From Microbacterium sp. TPD7012 (lineage in GTDB: Bacteria; Actinomycetota; Actinomycetes; Actinomycetales; Microbacteriaceae), in contig NZ_QDFV01000011.1 of assembly GCF_003075395.1 (NCBI RefSeq), forward strand, positions 1 through 53,229: a stretch of 53,229 nt of DNA, in the 5' to 3' direction. Positions 40,725 to 48,408 of this stretch are shown here, one piece after another (position 1 is the stretch's first letter; each line of letters starts with the position of its first letter). Under the pieces are notes generated by a model. The model was not told the DNA's origin. It made no database searches and saw only the letters and a list, made by a program, of their open reading frames with translations. Position numbers and translations under genes: made by a program.

Positions 40725-42272
40725 ATGTCTGAGCAGAGCAATGAATCCCGCAAGGTCGCTGGGGCGACCTATACACGTGCCGGGAGTGACTACTTCGAGA
40801 AACGGACCCTGAAGAGATCGGCCGGCGTCTGGGGACTCTGGGGTCTCGCCGTCGCCGCCGTCATCTCCGGCGACTTCTCCGGTTGGAACTTCGGCATCGA
40901 CTTCGCGGGCTTCGGTGGCATGCTGATCGCCTTCGCGATCCTCGTCGCCATGTACTACGGCATGATCTTCGCGATCGGCGAGATGGCGGCGGCCATGCCC
41001 CACACGGGCGGGGCCTACTCGTTCGCCCGATCGGCCATGGGCCCCTGGGGAGGTCTGGTCACCGGCGCCGCCGAGACGATCGAGTACGTCGCCACCACGG
41101 CGGTGATCGTCTACTTCTCGGCATCGTATGCGAACGGCATCACGAGCGAGCTGCTCGGTCTCGAGCTGCCGGGGTGGGTCTGGTACCTCATCCTCTACGT
41201 CGTCTTCATCGCGCTGAACTCCGCGGGCGCCGCGATCTCCTTCCGCTTCGCGATCGTCGTCTCGGTGATCTCGATCGGCATCATCCTCGTGTTCTCCGTG
41301 ATGGCGATCTTCTCCGGCGCCTTCAGCTGGGACGCGCTGTGGGACATCGTCCCCGACGAGGGACAGTCGACCTTCCTCCCGCACGGCGTGCTGCCGATCC
41401 TGTTCGCCCTGCCCTTCGCGATGTGGTTCTTCCTGGGGATCGAGGAGCTGCCGCTGGCCGCCGAGGAGTCGCACAACCCGACCCGCGACATCCCGAAGGC
41501 CGGATTCTGGGCCCGGGGCACCCTCATCGTGACCGGCCTCCTGGTGCTGTTCCTCAACACCGGAGTGATCGGTGCCGAGGCCACCGGCACCGCCGGCGAG
41601 CCGCTCCTCGACGGCTTCCGCGCGATCGTCGGCGACCAGCTCGCCGCGGTGCTGGCGCTGTTCGCCCTGATCGGTCTGCTCGCGTCGCTGCAGGGCATCA
41701 TGTTCGCCTACGGCCGCAACATGTACTCGCTGTCCCGCGCCGGCTACTACCCGCGGTTCCTCTCCCTCACCGGGAAGCGTCAGACCCCGTGGGTGGCCCT
41801 CACCGTGGGGGCCGCGATCGGCTTCGTCGCTCTGATCGTGCTCGATGTGCTCACGGCGGTCGACTCGGAGGGTGCAGGGACCGTCGCCGGCGCGATCGTG
41901 CTGAACATCGCCGTCTGGGGCGCGGTCGTGGCCTATGGGCTCCAGCTCGTGTCGTTCATCATCCTGCGCAAGAAGTTCCCGAACGTCGACCGCCCGTATG
42001 TGAGCCCCTGGGGCATCCCGGGCGCCGTGATCGCGCTCGTGATCGCCGCGCTCATCTTCGTGGGCTTCCTGCTGAACCCGACGTTCGGTCCGGCCATCAT
42101 CGCGATCGCGATCGTCTACGCGATCATCCTGCTCGGATTCGGCCTGTTCTTCCGGCACCGCCTCGTGCTCTCCCCGGAAGAGGAGTACGCGCTCTCGGGC
42201 GGTTCGCACGGAGACCCGCAGGCCGAGGGCTACGACGCGATGGAGGGCGAGATCTTCGACGGGAAGCGGTGA
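40725..42272 (+). CDS. APC superfamily amine/ethanolamine-type permease
   Basis: A 515-residue transporter with about twelve transmembrane helices. The N-terminal helix motif WGLWGLAVAAVISGDFSGWN, GGAYSFARSAMGPWGG, and FGMWFF-like LPFAMWFFLGIEELPLAAEE are typical of the APC family and specifically of Eat-type ethanolamine permeases. It would bring in the amine that the divergent ligase glutamylates. The ATG at 40725 follows GGAGAG; an in-frame ATG at 40704 lacks a ribosome site. Substrate assignment to ethanolamine versus other amines is inference. Confidence 0.9.
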   Translation: MSEQSNESRKVAGATYTRAGSDYFEKRTLKRSAGVWGLWGLAVAAVISGDFSGWNFGIDFAGFGGMLIAFAILVAMYYGMIFAIGEMAAAMPHTGGAYSFARSAMGPWGGLVTGAAETIEYVATTAVIVYFSASYANGITSELLGLELPGWVWYLILYVVFIALNSAGAAISFRFAIVVSVISIGIILVFSVMAIFSGAFSWDALWDIVPDEGQSTFLPHGVLPILFALPFAMWFFLGIEELPLAAEESHNPTRDIPKAGFWARGTLIVTGLLVLFLNTGVIGAEATGTAGEPLLDGFRAIVGDQLAAVLALFALIGLLASLQGIMFAYGRNMYSLSRAGYYPRFLSLTGKRQTPWVALTVGAAIGFVALIVLDVLTAVDSEGAGTVAGAIVLNIAVWGAVVAYGLQLVSFIILRKKFPNVDRPYVSPWGIPGAVIALVIAALIFVGFLLNPTFGPAIIAIAIVYAIILLGFGLFFRHRLVLSPEEEYALSGGSHGDPQAEGYDAMEGEIFDGKR

Positions 42273-42299
42273 CCGCAGAGGAGCGCGTCGGGCCCGACC

Positions 42300-42572
42300 C
42301 TACTTGCGGTCGAAGTCGAACGCCTTGAGAAGCTCGGCGACCGCCTTGTCGCGCTCCTCTCCCCCCTCGTCGAACATGTGCGTGACGTGCGTGCGCAGGT
42401 GATTCTCGAGCAGCAAACGGTTCAGCGACTCGAGTGAGCGCTGGATCGCACGGGACTGCGTGATGATGTCCATGCAGTACTCCTCGTTCTCGATCATCCG
42501 CGCGACGCCGCGCATCTGACCCTCGAGGATGCTGGTGCGGTGCAGAGCGCGCTTCTTGATGTCTTCGATCAC
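42300..42572 (-). CDS. CsoR/DUF156 family metal- or stress-sensing repressor
   Basis: A 90-residue all-helical regulator of the CsoR type. Compared with M. tuberculosis CsoR (ligands Cys36, His61, Cys65), this protein has Cys33 and His58 at the first two positions but His62 where the second Cys is expected. It would bind DNA as a tetramer and release it on ligand binding; with a Cys-His-His set, copper(I) is possible but not certain, and formaldehyde, nickel or cobalt sensing are alternatives. The GTG at 42572 is 6 nt after a TACCCT -10 box and divergent from the DUF445 gene. No copper exporter is nearby. Confidence 0.88.
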   Translation of the reverse strand: MIEDIKKRALHRTSILEGQMRGVARMIENEEYCMDIITQSRAIQRSLESLNRLLLENHLRTHVTHMFDEGGEERDKAVAELLKAFDFDRK

Positions 42573-42578
42573 GTCTCG

Positions 42579-42588
42579 AGGGTACTCT
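42579..42588. promoter_or_regulatory. Overlapping divergent -10 boxes of the CsoR and DUF445 genes
   Basis: TACCCT on the minus strand (42579-42584) ends 6 nt before the CsoR GTG. TACTCT on the plus strand (42583-42588) lies 20 nt before the DUF445 ATG, which has an AAAGGATG ribosome site. The two hexamers share two base pairs, so the promoters would compete. Confidence 0.45.
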
Positions 42589-42608
42589 CCGCGTGAAAGG
42601 ATGGCGTC

Positions 42609-43886
42609 ATGCCGCGAACACCGATGGCGCAGCTCTCGCCCGCCGACCAGGAGCGGTTGCGCGCCCTCCGTCGCATGAAGGCCGTGGCCCTCGGCGCGCT
42701 GGTGTTCATGGCGGTCGCGTTCGTCTTCGCCTTCGCCTTCCAGGAGCGATGGGGCTGGCTCGCGTACGTGCGCGCCGCCGCCGAGGGCGGAATGGTCGGC
42801 GCCCTGGCGGACTGGTTCGCCGTGACCGCCCTGTTCCGGCGGCCGCTCGGGCTCCCGATCCCGCACACCGCGATCATCCCGAGCCGCAAGGACGAGATCG
42901 GGCGCACGCTCGGCGAGTTCGTGGAGACCAACTTCCTCGAAGCCGGCGTCGTGCGCACGAAGCTGTCGAGCACCGCGATCGCACTGCGTGCGGGAGAGTG
43001 GCTGAAGGAGGGACCGCACGCCGAGCGCGTGGGCGCTGAAGGCGCCACGATCGCCACGGCCGTGCTCAACGCGCTCAGCGACGACGACGTCCGCGACCTC
43101 ATCACCGACCTCGCCCGCGAGCACCTCGTCGAACCGGAGTGGGGACCGCCCGCGGGCGTCTGGCTGGAGAAGATCGTCGCCGCCGATGCGCACCACGGCG
43201 CCGTCGACCTCGCGGTGGACAACATCGGACGATGGCTCGAAGCGAACGCCGAGTCGTTCTCCGGCCTCGTCTCCCGCCGCCTGCCCGGTTGGGTGCCCAA
43301 GCTCGCGCACCGATTCGTCGACGACACCGTCTACAACGAGGCCATCAAGTTCGTGCATGCCGTGCAGGCCGACCCGCGGCATCCGGCGCGGATCGCGATC
43401 GACGGGTATCTCTCCCGACTGGCCGACAACCTGCAGAACGATCCCGAGACCCGGGCGAAGCTCGAGAACGCGAAGGCGTCGCTGTTCGACAGCCCGCGGG
43501 TGGGCGCCCTCGCGGCCGAGGCATGGAACACCGCGAAGAACGGCCTGCTCACCGCCCTCGCGGATCCGGAGAGCGGGCTGCGTCGGCGCGCCGTGCGCGC
43601 CCTCCAGGAGGTGGGCGAGCGCCTGACGACGGATGCCGCGCTGCAGCACCGCGTCGACACCTGGGTGTCGGATGCCGCCGTCTTCCTCGTCGACCGCTAC
43701 CGGCATGACATCGCCTCGATCATCACCGACACGGTCGAGCGCTGGGATCCCGCCGAGACCACCGAGAAGATCGAGCTCATGGTGGGCCGCGACCTGCAGT
43801 ACATCCGCTTGAACGGCACGTTCGTCGGCGCCCTCGCCGGTCTCGCGATCTTCACGATCGCGCACGCCCTGATCCCCGGAGTCTGA
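42609..43886 (+). CDS. DUF445 domain protein
   Basis: A 425-residue DUF445 family protein. One helix near residues 23-45, then AAAEGGMVGALADWFAVTALFRRPLGLPIPHTAIIP, the family hallmark, of which only the ADWFAVTALF core need be cited. A long helical region follows, with a C-terminal hydrophobic helix (about 400-422) preceded by RDLQYIRLNGTFVGALAGL, also conserved. Membrane-associated; function unknown. The ribosome site AAAGGATG precedes the ATG at 42609. Confidence 0.88.
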   Translation: MPRTPMAQLSPADQERLRALRRMKAVALGALVFMAVAFVFAFAFQERWGWLAYVRAAAEGGMVGALADWFAVTALFRRPLGLPIPHTAIIPSRKDEIGRTLGEFVETNFLEAGVVRTKLSSTAIALRAGEWLKEGPHAERVGAEGATIATAVLNALSDDDVRDLITDLAREHLVEPEWGPPAGVWLEKIVAADAHHGAVDLAVDNIGRWLEANAESFSGLVSRRLPGWVPKLAHRFVDDTVYNEAIKFVHAVQADPRHPARIAIDGYLSRLADNLQNDPETRAKLENAKASLFDSPRVGALAAEAWNTAKNGLLTALADPESGLRRRAVRALQEVGERLTTDAALQHRVDTWVSDAAVFLVDRYRHDIASIITDTVERWDPAETTEKIELMVGRDLQYIRLNGTFVGALAGLAIFTIAHALIPGV

Positions 43887-43953
43887 GGTCCCGATCTCTG
43901 AGCACGTCTACGACGAGCAGCGGATCAGATGCAGTCGGATCAGCTGCAGTTGC

Positions 43954-43959
43954 TAGGGT
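43954..43959 (+). promoter_or_regulatory. -10 box for the membrane protein gene at 43968
   Basis: TAGGGT ends 8 nt before the ATG at 43968, which has no ribosome site; leaderless or nearly so. Confidence 0.45.
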
Positions 43960-43967
43960 CCTCATCT

Positions 43968-44642
43968 ATGGCCGACGATGCATCCACCAGTTCCCGTCGC
44001 AGGCGATCGGGTGCGGGCTTCGGGGTCCGAGTCCTTGCAGCGCTGTCCGTGCTGGTCAGCGGGGTCATCGCCTTCGTCCTCGCGAGCTCGGCCCTGGAGC
44101 TCGTGCGGGAGGAGTTGCACCACAACTGCGAGATGCAGCCCCCGGGTTCCGAGGCAGCGGGCACCTGGATATGCGCCGACGAGATCGGGTACCTCGCCAC
44201 CGCGGGCATCCTCGGCACGGGGTGGCTCGCTGTCGTGCTCGTCGGCTCCCTCATCGCTCTGCTCGTCCGGCGTGATCGACAGACACGACTGGCGCTCGTG
44301 GTTCTCGCCGCCCTGTCCACTGCATGGATCCTCGGGTTGACCTGGTACGGGTCGTCGACGCAGGTGCAGGATCAGTACGCACCACTGACGGGCGCCGAGT
44401 ACTGGGTCGGAGCGATCGGACCTGCGGCCGTCGTCAGCGCGATCGGCCTCGCGGTCGGGATGCTGAGTCTCCAGCCGACCGGGCCGCGTTCGTGGATTCT
44501 GGGGATCGGCGCGACAGTCCTGCTGATCGTCGCGACCGTTCTGCAACCGGGCCTGAGCATCATCCTCGTCCCCGCCGCGGGGCTGCTCGCCGCGGCAGTC
44601 GTCCGTGGCGTCGGCGCTGCGGCACCGGTCAGCGAGTGGTGA
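43968..44642 (+). CDS. Membrane protein of unknown function
   Basis: A 224-residue protein with six hydrophobic segments, the first at about 20-40 after an Arg/Ser-rich N terminus, and a Cys pair (HHNCEMQP and WICADE) in the first extracytoplasmic loop that could form a disulfide. No family recognised. The ATG at 43968 is preferred over the in-frame ATG at 43929 because of the -10 box immediately upstream. It overlaps the 3' end of the convergent hutG-like gene by 14 nt. Confidence 0.7.
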   Translation: MADDASTSSRRRRSGAGFGVRVLAALSVLVSGVIAFVLASSALELVREELHHNCEMQPPGSEAAGTWICADEIGYLATAGILGTGWLAVVLVGSLIALLVRRDRQTRLALVVLAALSTAWILGLTWYGSSTQVQDQYAPLTGAEYWVGAIGPAAVVSAIGLAVGMLSLQPTGPRSWILGIGATVLLIVATVLQPGLSIILVPAAGLLAAAVVRGVGAAAPVSEW

Positions 44643-45534
44643 GGGCGGCGAGCATCTCGAGCACGCAGAGCGCGGCCAGTCGGACCGTGCGCATGTCGTC
44701 GGTGTCGGCGGTCGCGTCCACCTCGGCGATGTCCGCACTGACCACGCGCGGGTCCGCGACGATCGAGCGGACGAGGACGCGCAGCTCCCACGCGGCGAAC
44801 CCGCCAGGGATACTCGCCGGGCACCCGGGCGCTGCGGCCCGATCGGCGGCGTCGACGTCGACATCGAGATGGATGCGGGCTGCGGCACCGGCTCCCGCGA
44901 TGCTCGTCGCCTCGGCGACGACGTCGTCGATGCCCCGGTGCCGAACCTCGTCGAGGGTGATCACGCGGATGCCCCACTCGGCAGCGCGCGCCGCGTAGGC
45001 CGCGGAGTTCGCGAAGTCCGCGATGCCGATCTGGACGATCCGCGCCGGGTCGATGCGCTCCCCCTCCGGGGCATCCTCCACGAGTCGCCGCACGGGCGAT
45101 CCGTTCGAGACCCCGTCGCGCAGATCGAAGTGCGCATCGATCGTGATGAGACCGGTGGCCCTGGCGCCTCGCGCGACCGGGTACGTCAGCGCGTTGTCGC
45201 CGCCGAGCGCGATCACGAGTCGGGCGGCGTCGGAGACACGACGCACCTGAGCGACGGTTTCGGCGATGCCGGCGTCGCCGTCCGGCTCGCGCACGTCACC
45301 GGCGTCGAGAACGCGCAGCGCCGCACCGAGATCGATGGCCGGCGGACCCATGAGCGTGGCGCTGTAGCGGGTCAGCGCTTCACGGACCGCGGCGGGCGTG
45401 GCATGTGCGCCCGTCGGCGACAGCGACGTGCGCCAGGTGGGGACGCCGAGCAGCACGGCATCCGCGTCATCCCCTGCGGCGAACGCGGGCCACGAGCCCG
45501 CCCGCGGCCAGAGGTCATCGTGCGAGAGAGCCAT
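44629..45534 (-). CDS. hutG: Arginase-fold formimidoylglutamase
   Basis: A 301-residue arginase/ureohydrolase-family enzyme, last in the hut operon, where it would split N-formimidoyl-glutamate into glutamate and formamide. Metal-site motifs are DAHFD (133-137) and HLDVDVDAAD near 225, while the first motif is GGDN (111-114) with Asn where arginases have His. The gene overlaps hutI by 20 nt. The ATG at 45534 follows GGAAGGGG. The family and operon place it as HutG; the Asn is unusual for the wider superfamily and may be typical of this branch. Confidence 0.85.
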   Translation of the reverse strand: MALSHDDLWPRAGSWPAFAAGDDADAVLLGVPTWRTSLSPTGAHATPAAVREALTRYSATLMGPPAIDLGAALRVLDAGDVREPDGDAGIAETVAQVRRVSDAARLVIALGGDNALTYPVARGARATGLITIDAHFDLRDGVSNGSPVRRLVEDAPEGERIDPARIVQIGIADFANSAAYAARAAEWGIRVITLDEVRHRGIDDVVAEATSIAGAGAAARIHLDVDVDAADRAAAPGCPASIPGGFAAWELRVLVRSIVADPRVVSADIAEVDATADTDDMRTVRLAALCVLEMLAALTTR

Positions 45535-46738
45535 GGTCTTCCGTTCCCCTTCCGGATTCCTGCGCGGTGAGGACGGCGGCGCCGTCCTTCCACACCTGAT
45601 CGACGAGCGGGACTCCCGGCCGGTACGCCAGGTGGATACGCGTGGGTGCCTTCAGCAGCACGAGATCCGCGCGGGCCCCGGGCGCGATGATCCCGACGTC
45701 GTCGCGACGGAGCGCGCGTGCCCCGCCGGCGGTCGCCGCCCAGACGGCCTCCGCGGGCGTCATACCCATGTCGCGCACGGCGATCGCGATGCAGAACGGC
45801 ATCGATGAGGTGAAGCTCGATCCGGGATTCGTGTCGCAGGCCAGCGCCACCGTCACGCCGGCGTCGATGAGACGACGCGCATCCGGGTACGGCTGCCGGG
45901 TCGAGAACTCGACCCCGGGCAGCAGCGTCAGCACGGTGTCGGATGCGGCGAGCGCGGCGACATCGTCATCGGTCAGGTACGTGCCGTGATCGACGGATGC
46001 CGCGCCCAGCTCGACCGCGAGACGCACGCCCTCCCCCGGGCCCAGCTGGCTCGCGTGCACGCGGGGTGCGAGCCCTCGGGCGATCCCCGCCTCGAGCACA
46101 CGCCGCGACTGCGGCACAGTGAAGGCACCGGTCTCGCAGAACACGTCGATCCACCTGGCGTGCGGAGCGCATGCGTCGAGCATCGGTCCGACCACGAGGT
46201 CGACGTAGTCGTCGGCCCGGTCGGCATACTCGGCCGGTGCCACGTGCGCACCGAGGAACGTCACCTCCGGCGTCACCTCGGCGGCCAGGCGCACGAGCCG
46301 CTCCTCGTCCGCGACGCTCAGGCCGTACCCGCTCTTGATCTCGACGGTCGTGGTGCCCTGTGCGAGCATCTCATCGAGGAATCCGCGCAGCCGCGCGCGC
46401 AGCTCGTCGTCGCTCGCCGCGCGGGTGGCGGCGACGGTGGAGCGGATGCCGCCCGCGGCATACTTCTGCCCCGCCATCCGCGCCTCGAACTCCGCGGCCC
46501 GGTCGCCGCCGAAGACGAGATGGCTGTGGCTGTCGACGAAGCCCGGGATCACGGCGCGACCGCCCCCGTCGACGACCTCGCCTGCGATCGTACGGTCGGC
46601 ATCCGTCGCCGCCCCCACCCAGGAAATGCGTCCGTCCTCGACGAGCACCGCCGCGTCATGAAGGGTCCCGCAGGGGTCGCCGTCGACGCCGACGTTGGTC
46701 GTCAGCTCACCGATGTTCGTGATCAGGACGGTGCTCAC
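45515..46738 (-). CDS. hutI: Imidazolonepropionase
   Basis: A 407-residue amidohydrolase that opens 4-imidazolone-5-propionate to N-formimidoyl-L-glutamate, third step of histidine degradation. Metal ligands are in PGFVDSHSHLVFGGDR (HxH), with LGAHVAPAEY, PRVHASQLG, SVDHGTYL and LACDTNPGS (Asp) further on; EIKSGYGLS is a family signature. The GTG at 46738 overlaps the hutU stop (GTGA). Length is normal. Confidence 0.96.
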   Translation of the reverse strand: MSTVLITNIGELTTNVGVDGDPCGTLHDAAVLVEDGRISWVGAATDADRTIAGEVVDGGGRAVIPGFVDSHSHLVFGGDRAAEFEARMAGQKYAAGGIRSTVAATRAASDDELRARLRGFLDEMLAQGTTTVEIKSGYGLSVADEERLVRLAAEVTPEVTFLGAHVAPAEYADRADDYVDLVVGPMLDACAPHARWIDVFCETGAFTVPQSRRVLEAGIARGLAPRVHASQLGPGEGVRLAVELGAASVDHGTYLTDDDVAALAASDTVLTLLPGVEFSTRQPYPDARRLIDAGVTVALACDTNPGSSFTSSMPFCIAIAVRDMGMTPAEAVWAATAGGARALRRDDVGIIAPGARADLVLLKAPTRIHLAYRPGVPLVDQVWKDGAAVLTAQESGRGTEDHGSLAR

Positions 46739-48408
46739 AGCATCGGCACTTTCAGCCCGCGCTCGCGGGCCACGTCGCGGGCGTGCTCGTACCCGGCATC
46801 CACGTGTCGCATGACTCCGGTACCGGGGTCGTTGGTCAGCACGCGCTCGAGCTTCTCCGCGGCGAGCGCCGAGCCGTCGGCGACCGAGACCTGACCGGCG
46901 TGGATCGAGCGGCCGATGCCGACGCCGCCGCCGTGGTGCAGCGACACCCATGAGGCACCGGATGCCGTGTTGAGCAGTGCGTTCAGCAGCGGCCAGTCGG
47001 CGATCGCGTCCGAACCGTCCTTCATCGCCTCGGTCTCCCGATACGGCGAGGCGACCGAACCCGAGTCGAGGTGATCGCGGCCGATCACGATGGGTGCCGA
47101 CAGCTCGCCGGATGCCACCATCTCGTTGAACTTGAGGCCCGCGAGGTGCCGCTCCTTGTACCCGAGCCAGCAGATGCGTGCAGGCAGCCCTTCGAAGTGG
47201 ACCTTCTCCCCCGCCTTCTCGAGCCAGCGGTGCAGAGGCTTGTCGTCGGGGAAGAGCTCCGCGATCGCCCGGTCGGTCTTGTAGATGTCCTCCGGGTCGC
47301 CGGAGAGCGCTGCCCAGCGGAAGGGGCCGCGCCCCTCTTCGAACTGGGGACGGATGTAGGCCGGCACGAATCCGGGGAACTCGAAGGCGCGGTCGAACCC
47401 GCCCAGCTGTGCCTCGGCCCTGATCGAGTTGCCGTAGTCGAACACCGCGGCCCCGGCATCCTGGAACGCGACCATCGCCGCGACGTGCTGCGCCATCGAC
47501 TCGCGTGAGCGCCGGGTGAAGTCCTCCGCGTCGCGCTCTGCCTCGGCCTTCCACTCCGCGACCGAGATGCCCACCGGAAGGTAGGCGAGCGGGTCGTGCG
47601 CGCTGGTCTGGTCGGTCACGATGTCGATCGGCACCCCGCGGCGCAGCAGCTCGGGGAAGACCTCCGCTGCATTGCCGACGACACCGACCGAGAGAGGCTC
47701 TCCGGATTCCTTGGCCGCGGTGACCCTCGCCACGGCGGCGTCGAGATCGGTCGTGTACTCGTCGAGGTAACCGTGCTCCACCCGACGGGCGAGACGCGTC
47801 TCGTCGACATCGACGATCAGGACGACGCCGTCGTTCAGGGTGACGGCCAGAGGCTGCGCACCGCCCATGCCCCCGGCGCCACCGGTGAGGGTGAGGGTGC
47901 CGCGCAGAGAATCGCGACCCAGCGAGCGGGCGACGGCGGCGAAGGTCTCATAGGTGCCCTGCAGGATGCCCTGGGTTCCGATGTAGATCCACGACCCCGC
48001 GGTCATCTGCCCGTACATGATCAGTCCGAGCTCTTCGAGCCGACGGAACTCGGGCCAGTTCGCCCAGTCGCCCACGAGGTTCGAGTTGGCGATCAGCACG
48101 CGCGGCGCCCATTCGTGGGTGCGGAACACCCCGACCGGCTTGCCCGACTGCACGAGCAGCGTCTCATCCGGCTCCAGCTCGTCGAGCGTGCGCACGATCG
48201 CGTCGTACGCCTCCCAGCTGCGGGCGGCCTTGCCCGTGCCGCCGTACACGACCAGGTCCTCGGGGTGCTCGGCGACCTCGGGGTCGAGGTTGTTCATGAG
48301 CATGCGCTTGGCGGCCTCGGCGCCCCAGCTCTTGGCGGTGCGCTGGTTGCCGCGGGCGGCGCGGACGACGCGCGGCTCGGACGCTGAGCCGGTCGAAGTG
48401 TCAGCCAT
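46735..48408 (-). CDS. hutU: Urocanate hydratase
   Basis: A 557-residue NAD+-dependent lyase that converts urocanate to imidazolonepropionate. Signatures: LMNNLDPEVAE near the N terminus, YGQMTAGSWIYIGTQGI, GTLTLTGGAGGMGGAQPLA (NAD+ binding), LPARICWLGYKER with the conserved Cys, and HHGGGVGIGRSIHAGQ. The ATG at 48408 follows AAAGGAGC. Residues 2-12 (ADTSTGSASEP) are encoded by a segment resembling a scattered CTTCGACCGGCTCAGCG-type repeat, so the N terminus may be a recent addition. Confidence 0.96.
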   Translation of the reverse strand: MADTSTGSASEPRVVRAARGNQRTAKSWGAEAAKRMLMNNLDPEVAEHPEDLVVYGGTGKAARSWEAYDAIVRTLDELEPDETLLVQSGKPVGVFRTHEWAPRVLIANSNLVGDWANWPEFRRLEELGLIMYGQMTAGSWIYIGTQGILQGTYETFAAVARSLGRDSLRGTLTLTGGAGGMGGAQPLAVTLNDGVVLIVDVDETRLARRVEHGYLDEYTTDLDAAVARVTAAKESGEPLSVGVVGNAAEVFPELLRRGVPIDIVTDQTSAHDPLAYLPVGISVAEWKAEAERDAEDFTRRSRESMAQHVAAMVAFQDAGAAVFDYGNSIRAEAQLGGFDRAFEFPGFVPAYIRPQFEEGRGPFRWAALSGDPEDIYKTDRAIAELFPDDKPLHRWLEKAGEKVHFEGLPARICWLGYKERHLAGLKFNEMVASGELSAPIVIGRDHLDSGSVASPYRETEAMKDGSDAIADWPLLNALLNTASGASWVSLHHGGGVGIGRSIHAGQVSVADGSALAAEKLERVLTNDPGTGVMRHVDAGYEHARDVARERGLKVPML

